Origin: Flavobacteriaceae bacterium PS02338
GTDB lineage: Bacteria > Bacteroidota > Bacteroidia > Sphingobacteriales > Sphingobacteriaceae
DNA: 64,000 bases
Direction: 5' to 3'
NCBI GenBank assembly: GCA_029959615.1
Contig: JASCOD010000001.1
Coordinates: forward strand, 930,001-994,000
In this document: one piece after another, positions 45,883 to 54,045 of the stretch
How the letters are laid out: each line of letters starts with the position of its first letter
How positions within the stretch are numbered: the first letter of the stretch is position 1
Program-made: the position numbers and the translations under genes
Notes under the pieces: model-generated
The model's input: the letters and a program-made list of their open reading frames with translations, nothing else
Databases searched by the model: none
What the model was told of the DNA's origin: nothing

Positions 45883-45884
45883 GC

Positions 45885-46694
45885 ATGATGAGAAGGTTAA
45901 TTGTTCTATTGGTTAATTGTTTAGTTGTTGTACTATTTAGTGATAGTACAGTTAATGCGCAATTGAAACCAATTGCTCGAATAGATACTGTGGCCAAGTC
46001 CGTTTATGCAGATAATCTGGATAATATTTACCTACTTTCGGATAGGGATGAATTGCTGAAATATGATGCGAAGGGAAAGCTAAAGTGGCGCTATAGCAAT
46101 AACCGTTTTGGAAAATTGCACAGTGTAGACGTTTCGGACCCATTACGTGTGGTTCTTTTCTATGCGGATTTTCAGCAAGTGGTAGTGCTGAATAATAACT
46201 TAAATGAGCTTACCAGTTATTCGTTTGCTAAAAATGGGAATTTATTGGTGTCGGTGGTCGCATCAGGAAATAACAATAGCTTGTGGATTTTTGATCGATC
46301 TGCCAATGCTTTAATTAAACTCAGCAGTAATTTTACGGAAGATATTCGTTCGGCAAATCTATTCCAGCTTTTTGATGAAGTGGTTGATCCGAAGAGATTA
46401 GTGGCTTCTGACCAATATGTGTTTCTGCAAAGGAAGAACGATGGCGTACTACAGTTTGATAGGTTTGGTGGTTACATTAGGACGTTACCTGTTGATAGTC
46501 TTTCTGATTTTAACATTACCAGTAATGAAATTGCTTATTTCAAGGGGAATGACCTGATCAGGTATCATCCAACTACGTTTGAGCGTTCGAGGCAAAAACT
46601 GCCTGTTTCTCTTCCGATTAAGCAGGTGGCAGTTGGCAATAAATTAATTGCGGTGTTAACTGAAAAAGCCGTATTTTTGCTGTCCGATAATTAA
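45885..46694 (+). CDS. secreted beta-propeller-like protein, function unknown
   Basis: 269 aa; signal peptide ending near STVNAQ. No known domain is recognised. The body is rich in short beta-repeats with D-N-x-YLLSD and YDAKGKLKWRY elements, as in propeller or NHL-like folds. It follows lpxH by 12 bp and is probably in the same operon. Confidence 0.7.
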   Translation: MMRRLIVLLVNCLVVVLFSDSTVNAQLKPIARIDTVAKSVYADNLDNIYLLSDRDELLKYDAKGKLKWRYSNNRFGKLHSVDVSDPLRVVLFYADFQQVVVLNNNLNELTSYSFAKNGNLLVSVVASGNNNSLWIFDRSANALIKLSSNFTEDIRSANLFQLFDEVVDPKRLVASDQYVFLQRKNDGVLQFDRFGGYIRTLPVDSLSDFNITSNEIAYFKGNDLIRYHPTTFERSRQKLPVSLPIKQVAVGNKLIAVLTEKAVFLLSDN

Positions 46695-46763
46695 AGTGTG
46701 TTGTTTTTTGCATTGTTTTTGGTGTAATAAACCCGATTGAAGTGATTGTCTTTTTTGTTGCAA

Positions 46764-46789
46764 ATGCTTCGACGGGCTCAGCATGACAC
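46764..46789. repeat. B-family palindrome half (copy 4)
   Basis: ATGCTTCGACGGGCTCAGCA then TGACAC, the right arm of the B type. It lies in the gap before prfA. Confidence 0.65.
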
Positions 46790-46861
46790 TAACAAAAAAA
46801 CAAAAGTGTAAAGCGGGGCTTGCTTTAATTGGAATAATGATATTGATTTTCTTATAAAAAT

Positions 46862-47935
46862 ATGTTAGATAAATTAGAAGCCATTAAGTTGCGTTGGGAA
46901 GATGTAGAGGAGCAGTTGAGTAATCCGGATGTGATACAGGATATGAAGCGTTTTGCTGCATTGAACAAGGAGTATAAAGACTTGACCAAGATTGTGGAGG
47001 AGTACAAGGTGTACAAGAACGTAATGAGCAATATTGAGGCAAACAAAGATATTCTGAACAATGAGAAAGATCCTGAGATGAGAGAGATGGCAAAAGAGGA
47101 GCAGGACTTGTTGTTGGTACAGCAGGAAGAAATGGAAGAGCGTATTAGGTTAATGCTAATTCCGAAAGATCCTGAGGATGCTAAAAATGCCGTGTTTGAG
47201 ATACGTGGTGGTACTGGTGGTGATGAGGCGGCACTTTTTGCTGGAGACTTATACAGAATGTACACTCGTTATTTCGAAACTAGGGGCTGGAAAGTAGAAA
47301 CGGTTGATGTGACTGAAGGTACTGCCGGCGGTTATAAAGAGGTAATCTTGAAAGTTTCTGGCGATGATGTTTATGGTACTTTGAAGTATGAAAGTGGTGT
47401 GCATCGTGTGCAACGTGTACCAGATACAGAAACTCAAGGTAGGGTACATACTTCGGCAGCTTCGGTAGCCGTTTTACCAGAGGCAGAGGAAATTGATTTT
47501 TACTTAAATCCTGCAGATATTGAGTTGCAAACTTCACGTTCTGGTGGTGCTGGTGGACAGAATGTAAACAAGGTAGAAACTAAGGTTCAGTTGACGCATA
47601 AGCCGTCGGGAATTGTAGTGGTTTGTCAGCAAGAGCGTTCGCAATTGGGTAACCGAGTTATTGCGATGGAGATGTTGAGAAGTAAGCTTTATGATATTGA
47701 GGTGCAGAAAAAGCATGGTGATATTGCTGCTAAGCGTAAGACAATGGTTTCTACGGGTGATAGATCTGCAAAAATTAGAACTTATAACTATCCGCAAGGC
47801 CGTGTTACCGATCACCGTATTGGTTTAACATTGTACAACTTGCCTTCTGTTATTGATGGTGATATTCAAGAGTTGATTGAAAAGCTTCAGTTTGCTGAGA
47901 ATGCGGAGAAAATGAAAGAGGGAGCGGTGAATTAA
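46862..47935 (+). CDS. prfA: peptide chain release factor 1
   Basis: 357 aa. The GGQ motif (about residues 231-233, [13 protein letters not shown]) hydrolyses peptidyl-tRNA, and [15 protein letters not shown] carries the PxT codon-reading tripeptide (PDT) of class RF1, not the SPF of RF2. It reads UAA and UAG. No odd features. Confidence 0.96.
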   Translation: MLDKLEAIKLRWEDVEEQLSNPDVIQDMKRFAALNKEYKDLTKIVEEYKVYKNVMSNIEANKDILNNEKDPEMREMAKEEQDLLLVQQEEMEERIRLMLIPKDPEDAKNAVFEIRGGTGGDEAALFAGDLYRMYTRYFETRGWKVETVDVTEGTAGGYKEVILKVSGDDVYGTLKYESGVHRVQRVPDTETQGRVHTSAASVAVLPEAEEIDFYLNPADIELQTSRSGGAGGQNVNKVETKVQLTHKPSGIVVVCQQERSQLGNRVIAMEMLRSKLYDIEVQKKHGDIAAKRKTMVSTGDRSAKIRTYNYPQGRVTDHRIGLTLYNLPSVIDGDIQELIEKLQFAENAEKMKEGAVN

Positions 47936-47996
47936 GATTAAAGAGCAAAGAATAAAGAGCAAGGAGCAAAGAACAAGGATTAAGGAGCAAAATTAA
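47936..47996. repeat. purine-rich tandem repeats after prfA
   Basis: Imperfect repeats of AAAGAGCAAAG / AAGGAGCAAAG type on one strand. Similar GA-rich runs flank the four-helix-bundle cassettes. Confidence 0.6.
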
Positions 47997-48056
47997 AACG
48001 CTGACTTATTTTTTATTGTTGATAAACAGCTTGTTATAATTATTTTAAATTTTTTA

Positions 48057-48086
48057 TTGCAAAACAGATAAAACAAGCTATATTTG
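48057..48086 (+). promoter_or_regulatory. promoter of tRNA-Asp
   Basis: TTG (48057-48059), a 19-bp spacer and TATATTTG (48079-48086): a full match to the Bacteroidota consensus. It predicts transcription from about 48093, 35 bases before the tRNA. Confidence 0.8.
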
Positions 48087-48127
48087 CAAACCCAAACGGA
48101 AAGACGTTGTCTGGAAGTAAGGAGAAC

Positions 48128-48201
48128 GGTTCGGTAGTTCAGCTGGTTAGAATGCCGCCCTGTCACGGCGGAGGTCGCGGGTTCGAGTCCCGTCCGGACC
48201 G
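48128..48201 (+). tRNA. tRNA-Asp (GTC anticodon)
   Basis: A 7-bp acceptor GGTTCGG/CCGGACC (one G-U), D arm AGTTCAGCTGGTTAGA, anticodon stem CCGCC-TGTCA-CGGCGG with GTC, and T arm with GGTTCGAGTCC. CCA is not encoded. Its 3' end is the left boundary of an integrated element. Confidence 0.95.
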
Positions 48202-48438
48202 CTTTTAAAGTATCAAAAAGTACTAAAAGCCCTTAAATGTAATGTTTAAGGGCTTTTTTGTTTTCAGAGAATTATCAAAATATGCATAAAAACCCATAAT
48301 TCTGGTGAGCAATTCGGTGAGCACCTTGTAAATATGCGAAGTGCTCACCAGAAGTGTTGTAAGTATTTGTTTTGCAGCGTGTTCACTGGTTAAACATCTT
48401 GACTGCAAGTGAGGAAATGAACAATTTTGTTTTACTTA
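48197..48438. repeat. left copy of the ~240-bp direct repeat (attL-like)
   Basis: It begins in the tRNA acceptor (GACCGCTTTTAAAG) and ends GTTTTACTTA just before the integrase. It matches 51317-51549 over its full length with scattered changes and one small indel. It includes a terminator (48225-48259) and a perfect inverted repeat TTCTGGTGAGCA/TGCTCACCAGAA (48300-48311 / 48342-48353) that could bind the integrase. Confidence 0.85.
48225..48259 (+). terminator. terminator in left repeat (end of tRNA-Asp unit)
   Basis: 13-bp stem AAAAGCCCTTAAA / TTTAAGGGCTTTT around the loop TGTAATG, followed by T's. Confidence 0.88.
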
Positions 48439-48451
48439 ATCATTTTGCAAA

Positions 48452-49666
48452 ATGGTAACTAATGTCAATCTGCTTTTTTATCTTAAAAAGCGAAATTCAA
48501 AAGTAACAGGTCCAATAGCGATTTACCTACGGTTTACCGTAGATGGAAAGAGGACCGAGGTCTCTACAGGAAAAACCTGTCCTGCCGAAAAATGGGATGC
48601 CAGAAACGGGAGGATTTATGGAAATACCGAAGCCGCCCGTACAACCAATTCCCAGCTTGATAGGATACATGCCCGAGCCGAGGAGCTCTATAAGCTTATG
48701 AGCCTGAACAATGAAGTCCTTACGGCAGAAACCCTGAAAAATCGTTTTCTGGGTAAGGCTGAAAAAGCAAGGACGCTTATTGAGGTATTTAACGACCATA
48801 ATGAAAAGATGGAGTCGCTGCTGGGGAAGGAATACGAGAGGAGTACACTCACCAGATATAAGACCTGCCTAAGCCATGTTAAGGACTTTATGAAATACAG
48901 GTACCATATTTCAGATATTCCAGTTTCTAGGATATCCTATACATTTTTGGAAGATTTTGATTATTACTTACGGAGTGTAAGAAAGAATGGCAATAATTGC
49001 ACGATCAAATATCTAAAAAACCTAGGTAAGGTTATCCGTATCTGTTTGGGGAATGGATGGCTCGCAGTAGATCCATATATCAACTATAAACCAAAAGCAA
49101 AGCAGGTCGACAGGCAGGTGGTTACCCTAGCAGAGCTGGATAGATTGAAAGCAAAGGAATTTACGATTGAGCGGTTGGCCGCGGTACGTGACGTCTTTGT
49201 TTTCTGTTGCTATACGGGACTTGCTTATGCCGATGTATTCAAACTCAAACGAGATGAACTGGTGGAGGGAGTGGATGGAGGTCTTTGGATTTTCACCCAT
49301 CGGAAGAAAACTGATAGCCTCTCCCGCATTCCGGTGCTTCCAGCAGCATTGGAGATTATTACAAAATATTGTGATGACATCAGATGCCAGATTGCAAACT
49401 CGCTCTTGCCTGTAATGAGCAACCAGAAGATGAATGCCTATCTAAAAGAGATTGCCATACTTTGCCAGATAGAAAAGCCATTGACTTTCCACATTGCTCG
49501 GCATACTTTTGCCACAACCGTAACCCTCAACAATGGCGTACCCATAGAAAGTGTATCGAAGATGCTCGGTCATACGAGCATTAAGACAACGCAGCTCTAT
49601 GCTAAGGTAATGGACCAAAAGATAGGGCTAGATATGCAGCGTCTAGAGTCAAAACTATCTCGGTAA
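48452..49666 (+). CDS. tyrosine recombinase/integrase
   Basis: 404 aa. N-terminal arm-binding domain (LRFTVDGKRTEVSTGKTC), SAM-like core-binding domain (about 105-210) and catalytic domain with HIARHTFATT (HxxR at 346-349), LGHTSIKTTQLYAKV (His and Tyr at about 383). The usual first Arg of TGLR is Ala here (CYTGLAYADV), as in a group of Bacteroidota integrases that lack it. It is adjacent to the tRNA-Asp 3' end and so likely integrates there. Confidence 0.93.
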   Translation: MVTNVNLLFYLKKRNSKVTGPIAIYLRFTVDGKRTEVSTGKTCPAEKWDARNGRIYGNTEAARTTNSQLDRIHARAEELYKLMSLNNEVLTAETLKNRFLGKAEKARTLIEVFNDHNEKMESLLGKEYERSTLTRYKTCLSHVKDFMKYRYHISDIPVSRISYTFLEDFDYYLRSVRKNGNNCTIKYLKNLGKVIRICLGNGWLAVDPYINYKPKAKQVDRQVVTLAELDRLKAKEFTIERLAAVRDVFVFCCYTGLAYADVFKLKRDELVEGVDGGLWIFTHRKKTDSLSRIPVLPAALEIITKYCDDIRCQIANSLLPVMSNQKMNAYLKEIAILCQIEKPLTFHIARHTFATTVTLNNGVPIESVSKMLGHTSIKTTQLYAKVMDQKIGLDMQRLESKLSR

Positions 49667-49764
49667 TGCTATAAATGATTGATTTATTTCTAGAGATTAA
49701 AAATGTATCAGCGAGTATTGTTGGGAAAAGCGATTTATTGACCAAATTAACTTAACTTTATCTT

Positions 49765-50814
49765 ATGAGAGATTTGCCAAATTCAGTTGTTGATCGAAAG
49801 AATATTTTGAATAATACCAGTGCGCTCAGGGAGCTATACAGTAGTCTTGATTTTAAGGGAGTATTATTTGAAAATAAATATAGATATACGAAACAACAGG
49901 TGGCCAATTACTTTCAGGTAGACGTAAGGACCGTTAATAGGCTTTTGGAGGTCAATAGAAAAGAGCTTGAAGAAAGTGGACAGGAAGTTTTCACGGGAAC
50001 GAGATTGAAACAGTTCAAGGATCTTATCGCTCAACTGAAGGACATGCATGTCCCTCAGTTGAGCGAAGATGAAGAGAATGAGTTGGTTGGGGCAAGGGCA
50101 ACGAGCCTAAATGTTTTTACGTTCAAGGCCTTTTTAAATGTTGCAATGTTGTTGCAAGGTTCAGAAAAGGCAAAGCAGGTGCGTAGCGCCATCTTGGATA
50201 TCGTTATCGATGTACTCAATAAAAAATTAGGTGGAACGACCAAGTTTGTCAATCAAAGGGAAGAATCTTATGTTCCCGCAGCACTGCGTGAGTTCAACTA
50301 CCGTCAGGAATTTACAAATGCCTTGGATAACTATATCGGTGACTATTCCTTTAAATATTCACAATTGACCGACAAGATTTACCTGAGCATCTTTATGGAA
50401 AATGCGAAGGAATATCGCCAGATCCTAAAATTGAACAACAGCGAAAGTGTAAGGTCGACAATGTACTCCGAAGTTTTAGATCTGATATCCGCTTATGAAA
50501 ACGGATTTGCCGACTGCCTCAAAAAAGAATTTGAAAAAAAGGGAGAAAAGCTTAGGCTTTCAGAAGCCAATAAATTGTTCAAGGACTTTGAGCTCATGAC
50601 GGATATGGCTTTCCAGCCACTTAAGGAGAAAGCCCGAAGCTTGATGGCAAGCCGGGACATGGCTTTTAGGGATGCCCTTCATGAGCAGCTGCAAGAATAT
50701 ATTTCTGCGGTTAGTCAAGAGGATTTTGAGAGATTTCTGGGACAAAAAAGTAAATCTCTGGAAGAACGGCTTACTGAAAACATGGATGTATTCATACGTT
50801 TAAAGGATAAGTGA
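49765..50814 (+). CDS. large DNA-binding protein, probable antitoxin partner of Doc
   Basis: 349 aa. An HTH-like stretch at about 40-62 (TKQQVANYFQVDVRTVNRLL) and a long helical C-terminal part. The stop lies one base before the Doc ATG, so the two are surely co-expressed. Proteins like this are found next to death-on-curing toxins; it is far larger than Phd (about 70 aa). Antitoxin role is inferred from gene order. Confidence 0.7.
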   Translation: MRDLPNSVVDRKNILNNTSALRELYSSLDFKGVLFENKYRYTKQQVANYFQVDVRTVNRLLEVNRKELEESGQEVFTGTRLKQFKDLIAQLKDMHVPQLSEDEENELVGARATSLNVFTFKAFLNVAMLLQGSEKAKQVRSAILDIVIDVLNKKLGGTTKFVNQREESYVPAALREFNYRQEFTNALDNYIGDYSFKYSQLTDKIYLSIFMENAKEYRQILKLNNSESVRSTMYSEVLDLISAYENGFADCLKKEFEKKGEKLRLSEANKLFKDFELMTDMAFQPLKEKARSLMASRDMAFRDALHEQLQEYISAVSQEDFERFLGQKSKSLEERLTENMDVFIRLKDK

Positions 50815-50815
50815 T

Positions 50816-51298
50816 ATGAATCTACTTTATTTCGATCTGGGCCATGCCGTAAAGGAACATGATTTTATTATTGATAAAAGCGGCGGTAGGCATGGCTATA
50901 AAGATCTGGGCTTGATAGATAGCGTGCTGGAGCATATGACAAATGATGTTTATTATCCCGAAATTCATGACAAGGCCAGTTATCTGTGTTATTCCATTAT
51001 CAAGAACCACGCATTTGTGGATGGAAACAAAAGGTCGGCGATAGTATTGACCAGTTATTTTTTAGAGATCAATGGATTAAATTATTGCATTAACACATTT
51101 ATAAGGGAAATGGAAAACTACGCGGTATATGTTGCCGCAAATTTCATCTCTCAGGAACTGTTATATGCCATAATAAGTTCAATTATCTACGAATATGACT
51201 ACGGTGAGGATCTGAAGATAGAGATTGCAATCGCCTTAGCGAACCAGCTTCCCGTGCTTGATGATTTGAAAGATAAAAATTCTGATGGTCTGTCCTAA
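50816..51298 (+). CDS. Doc/Fic-family toxin (death-on-curing type)
   Basis: 160 aa. The Fic motif is HAFVDGNKR at residues 65-73, of the Doc kind (NKR end), while the GNKR spelling is closer to Fic than the ANKR of P1 Doc. Doc phosphorylates EF-Tu; other Fic proteins transfer AMP. Which chemistry applies is not determined. It carries about 60 extra residues after the motif relative to short Doc proteins. Confidence 0.85.
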   Translation: MNLLYFDLGHAVKEHDFIIDKSGGRHGYKDLGLIDSVLEHMTNDVYYPEIHDKASYLCYSIIKNHAFVDGNKRSAIVLTSYFLEINGLNYCINTFIREMENYAVYVAANFISQELLYAIISSIIYEYDYGEDLKIEIAIALANQLPVLDDLKDKNSDGLS

Positions 51299-51316
51299 TA
51301 GAACGGATATGTACGT

Positions 51317-51549
51317 GACCGCTTTTAAAGTGTCAAAAAGCCTGTAAATGTAATGTTTACAGGCTTTTTTGTTTTCAAAGGATTATCAAAATATGCATAA
51401 AAACCCATACTTCTGGTAAGCAATTCGGTGAGCACCTTATAAATATGCTAAGTGTTCACTGGGAGTGTTATAAATGTTTGTTTTGCAGTGTGTTAAATGG
51501 TTTTGTGTCTTGTTTGCAAGTGGGGAAATGAACAATTTTGTTTTACTTA
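51317..51549. repeat. right copy of the ~240-bp direct repeat (attR-like)
   Basis: Starts GACCGCTTTTAAAG, ends GTTTTACTTA. It keeps only the last bases of the tRNA. The long inverted repeat present in the left copy is degraded here (TTCTGGTAAGCA ... TGTTCACTGG). Confidence 0.85.
51335..51371 (+). terminator. terminator in right repeat
   Basis: 14-bp stem AAAAAGCCTGTAAA / TTTACAGGCTTTTT with loop TGTAATG. It follows the toxin gene. Two stem pairs differ from the left copy, both compensated. Confidence 0.88.
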
Positions 51550-51593
51550 TAGAAAGTGTTTCTACGTGTTGGGGCATGGGCAATGTAATATGT

Positions 51594-51622
51594 AGAGGCT
51601 ATATTTAATATAGCCTCTTTAT
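51594..51622 (+). terminator. hairpin/terminator after the right repeat
   Basis: AGAGGCTATA / TATAGCCTCT, 10-bp perfect stem, loop TTTAA, then TT-rich bases. Confidence 0.65.
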
Positions 51623-51669
51623 TTGACAGGGAATTCTACAAACCATAAACCAGATCTTGCCTAGTAGCT

Positions 51670-51683
51670 AGAGAAATTTCTCT
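51670..51683. promoter_or_regulatory. perfect 14-bp palindrome (AGAGAAATTTCTCT)
   Basis: Lies 270 bp before the ECF sigma gene; could be an operator for a dimeric regulator. No other copy was noticed. Confidence 0.35.
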
Positions 51684-51955
51684 TCGTAGATGCAAAAAGC
51701 GGGAATTGAGATGGGCATGTGTGTGGGCTTCCGCAGGCCGAAGATGTGCGGAGGGAAAGACCTATGCTATCTATTCTTCCAGAAGAGAAAAGCTTTCTGC
51801 AGATTTTAGTCGTGCAAGCGATAGGATGGTATATCTATTTTTTGCTTGGACGGTCATACGTAGTTCATCTCTTTGCTACATTGACCTTTGCGGGCGCAAA
51901 CTTTACCATTTTAGGAAAAAAATGGCTATAATTGGCAGTCTATACCAATATTGCT

Positions 51956-52546
51956 ATGCCTACCATTTCCCTTTATGATGACGAAGAGCTGTTGGCCAAG
52001 ATTGGCCAGGGGGATTCGGACGCCTTTAAGGTAATCTATGACGGCTATCGTAAGATGGTATATTCTTCGGCGCTGAGGTTGTTACGTTCCGAAGAGCAGG
52101 CAGAGGAAGTGTTGCAGGAGGTTTTTATGAAACTTTGGTTGTTGAGGAAAGATTTGGTGAAGGTGCGACATCTAGAAAGTTATCTGAGCACATTGGTACG
52201 CAACCGATGCCTGAACGTATTGCGCCGCTCAGCGCTGGAACTCAAGGCGGAGGGGGAACTTTCGCTGGATTGGGCCGAGGAACATAACGAGACCGAGGAA
52301 AGGATTATCCTGAACGAGTACCACAGGATATTGAACCAGGGGCTTGAACAGTTGCCGCCAAAGCAGCGAGAGGTTTACCTGCTGTGTTATCGCCAAGGGC
52401 TGAAGTACGAACAGGCTGCCCGGCAGTTAGAGATTTCGCCACTTACTGTAAAGACGCATATGCAGGCTGCGCTACGCTCGCTAAGGAAGTATGTGCGCAA
52501 CCATGCGGATTTCGCTATTTTCCTAATTATTTTGAAAAATCTCTAA
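51956..52546 (+). CDS. ECF sigma-70 factor (FecI type)
   Basis: 196 aa from the ATG at 51956 (MPTISLYDDEELLAKI); the frame extends to a TTG at 51932. Region 2 reads AFKVIYDGYRKMVYSSALRLL ... EVLQEVFMKLW (split), region 4 has LPPKQREVYLLCYRQGLKYEQA and PLTVKTHMQAALRSLR. It partners the FecR protein encoded next. It likely drives the SusC/D/S9 operon when the transporter binds ligand. Confidence 0.93.
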   Translation: MPTISLYDDEELLAKIGQGDSDAFKVIYDGYRKMVYSSALRLLRSEEQAEEVLQEVFMKLWLLRKDLVKVRHLESYLSTLVRNRCLNVLRRSALELKAEGELSLDWAEEHNETEERIILNEYHRILNQGLEQLPPKQREVYLLCYRQGLKYEQAARQLEISPLTVKTHMQAALRSLRKYVRNHADFAIFLIILKNL

Positions 52547-52601
52547 TGTCCACTACTCCGAAACTATTTTCGGGGTGTCTATACAATAAAGGGCCTTTAG
52601 A

Positions 52602-52621
52602 AAGGTATGGTTCTTTCCATA
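52602..52621 (+). repeat. hairpin between ECF sigma and FecR genes
   Basis: GGTATGG / CCATACC with loop TTCTTT, followed by a T-rich run. It may dampen transcription into fecR. Confidence 0.5.
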
Positions 52622-52637
52622 CCATATTTCGTTTTTT

Positions 52638-53798
52638 ATGGAAAAAGAAGAAATAACCGAACTGTATCATAAATACCTTGATCATTCCTGTACGCAGCAG
52701 GAGCGGAAAACATTTAAGAGTATTTTGTTGGATCCTAATTTTACCGATGTATTGAAGGAAGTGTTGGATGGCGAACTTCTAGATATGATCGAACTTTCCG
52801 ATGTGCCCGTAAAACGTTCCGAGGAAATTTTTGTGGGAATCGTTGGACCAAAAACGGTGCCTGTAAGCAGGACCTTGTTTTGGAAAAGGGCTATTGCCAT
52901 AGCTGCGGTATTCGCAATGGTTTTTTCCGCTGGCTTATGGTATGCAAAATATATTGGGAGCGAACAAGAGGAGATGGTCTTTGGAGGTGATGCTGCACCA
53001 GGAAGGAATGGTGCAACGCTGACTTTGGGTGATGGTCGGAAGATTTTAATCGATGATGCATTGGCGGGGAATTTGGTGGAGGAAGCTGGCGTCCAGATTT
53101 CAAAAGATGCCGAAGGAAATCTGGTCTATAAGGTGCTGGAAAATAACAATGAGCGATTGACTTATCATACATTGGCCACGACACGGGGGGAACAGGTCCG
53201 GGTGCGTTTGCCTGATGGTACCCTCGTGTTTTTGAATGCGGGCTCGTCGTTAAGGTATCCCAGCAGTTTCGCAAAATTGTCCAAAAGGGAAGTGGTGTTG
53301 ACTGGAGAGGGATATTTCGAGGTAAGCAAGGATAGATTGCATCCTTTTTCGGTGAAGACCGCTAAGCAGCAGTTGGAGGTCTTGGGAACGCATTTCAATG
53401 TCGAAAGTTATGAGGAGGACAGGACCAGAACTACGTTAGTGGAAGGATCAGTAAGGGTGACGGAATCCAATGGACTAACGAAGGAGCTGAAACCAGGTCA
53501 ACAATCTGTACTTTCAGCAAAGGGAATACAGGTGGAAGAGGTAGAAGCAGAGTATGCCGTAGCCTGGAAGGACGGCTTTTTCATGTTCAACAACGATTCA
53601 CTAAGAGAGATTATGGAACAGGTGGGGCTTTGGTATGATGTGCAAGTAGTCTATCTGGACCCTTCGCTACAACAGGAAACTTTTATTGGGACGATCAACA
53701 AGTTCGAGCAGCTGTCCAAGGTACTGGCAATGCTGGAGAAGACCAAAGTGGCCACTTTTAAGGTAGAGGGCAAAAGGATCATCATCAGCAGGAGATAG
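52638..53798 (+). CDS. FecR-family anti-sigma factor
   Basis: 386 aa. Cytosolic N-terminal part, one membrane helix (about 76-97, AIAIAAVFAMVFSAGLWYA), FecR domain (about 170-265, TTRGEQVRVRLPDGTLVFLN) and a C-terminal DUF4974 domain (about 310-385, FFMFNNDSLREIMEQV). Relays signal from the STN domain of the nearby SusC to the ECF sigma. Confidence 0.94.
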   Translation: MEKEEITELYHKYLDHSCTQQERKTFKSILLDPNFTDVLKEVLDGELLDMIELSDVPVKRSEEIFVGIVGPKTVPVSRTLFWKRAIAIAAVFAMVFSAGLWYAKYIGSEQEEMVFGGDAAPGRNGATLTLGDGRKILIDDALAGNLVEEAGVQISKDAEGNLVYKVLENNNERLTYHTLATTRGEQVRVRLPDGTLVFLNAGSSLRYPSSFAKLSKREVVLTGEGYFEVSKDRLHPFSVKTAKQQLEVLGTHFNVESYEEDRTRTTLVEGSVRVTESNGLTKELKPGQQSVLSAKGIQVEEVEAEYAVAWKDGFFMFNNDSLREIMEQVGLWYDVQVVYLDPSLQQETFIGTINKFEQLSKVLAMLEKTKVATFKVEGKRIIISRR

Positions 53799-54045
53799 TA
53801 TACTATGGATCGGTAGAACGATCAGATTTATAAATCAACATAACCGTTAACCAACAAACTAAAAACATGAAAGAGAAGAGAGAAAGCCAATAGCTATACC
53901 CTGTCGGCATCAATAAAAAAGGACTGCGATGTGCTCGAAGTCCTTTCCGTCTGCCGTTAACAACATTGAATAAACAATATTATGGAACCATGACAGGAGC
54001 ATACATCCGTGGAAAGAGCTGCATCTGGCATAAACAGACCTTCAA
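53799..54045. other. FecR-SusC intergenic leader
   Basis: 247 bp. It holds an 8-codon ORF at 53867-53893 (MKEKRESQ), a hairpin at 53918-53946 and several ATGs. No clear TAnnTTTG; an ECF promoter for SusC is expected here but is not recognised. Confidence 0.6.
53918..53946 (+). terminator. attenuator-like hairpin before susC 3
   Basis: AAAGGACT / AGTCCTTT, 8-bp stem with a 13-base loop, preceded by an A-run; the T-run after it is short. It could act as terminator or as a processing site. Confidence 0.5.

Larger units (their letters stand above)
51299..51955. other. 657-bp region: right repeat, terminator, palindrome, ECF upstream region
   Basis: Contains the right direct repeat (51317-51549), a hairpin (51594-51622), a perfect 14-bp palindrome (51670-51683) and about 270 bp before the ECF gene. 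Two short frames at 51706-51978 and 51719-51931 have no recognisable product and overlap in different frames; I do not call them. Confidence 0.75.

Noticed and set aside
51706..51978. Two short overlapping frames before the ECF sigma gene
   Set aside because: They overlap each other in different frames, run into the sigma gene, and show no known motif.
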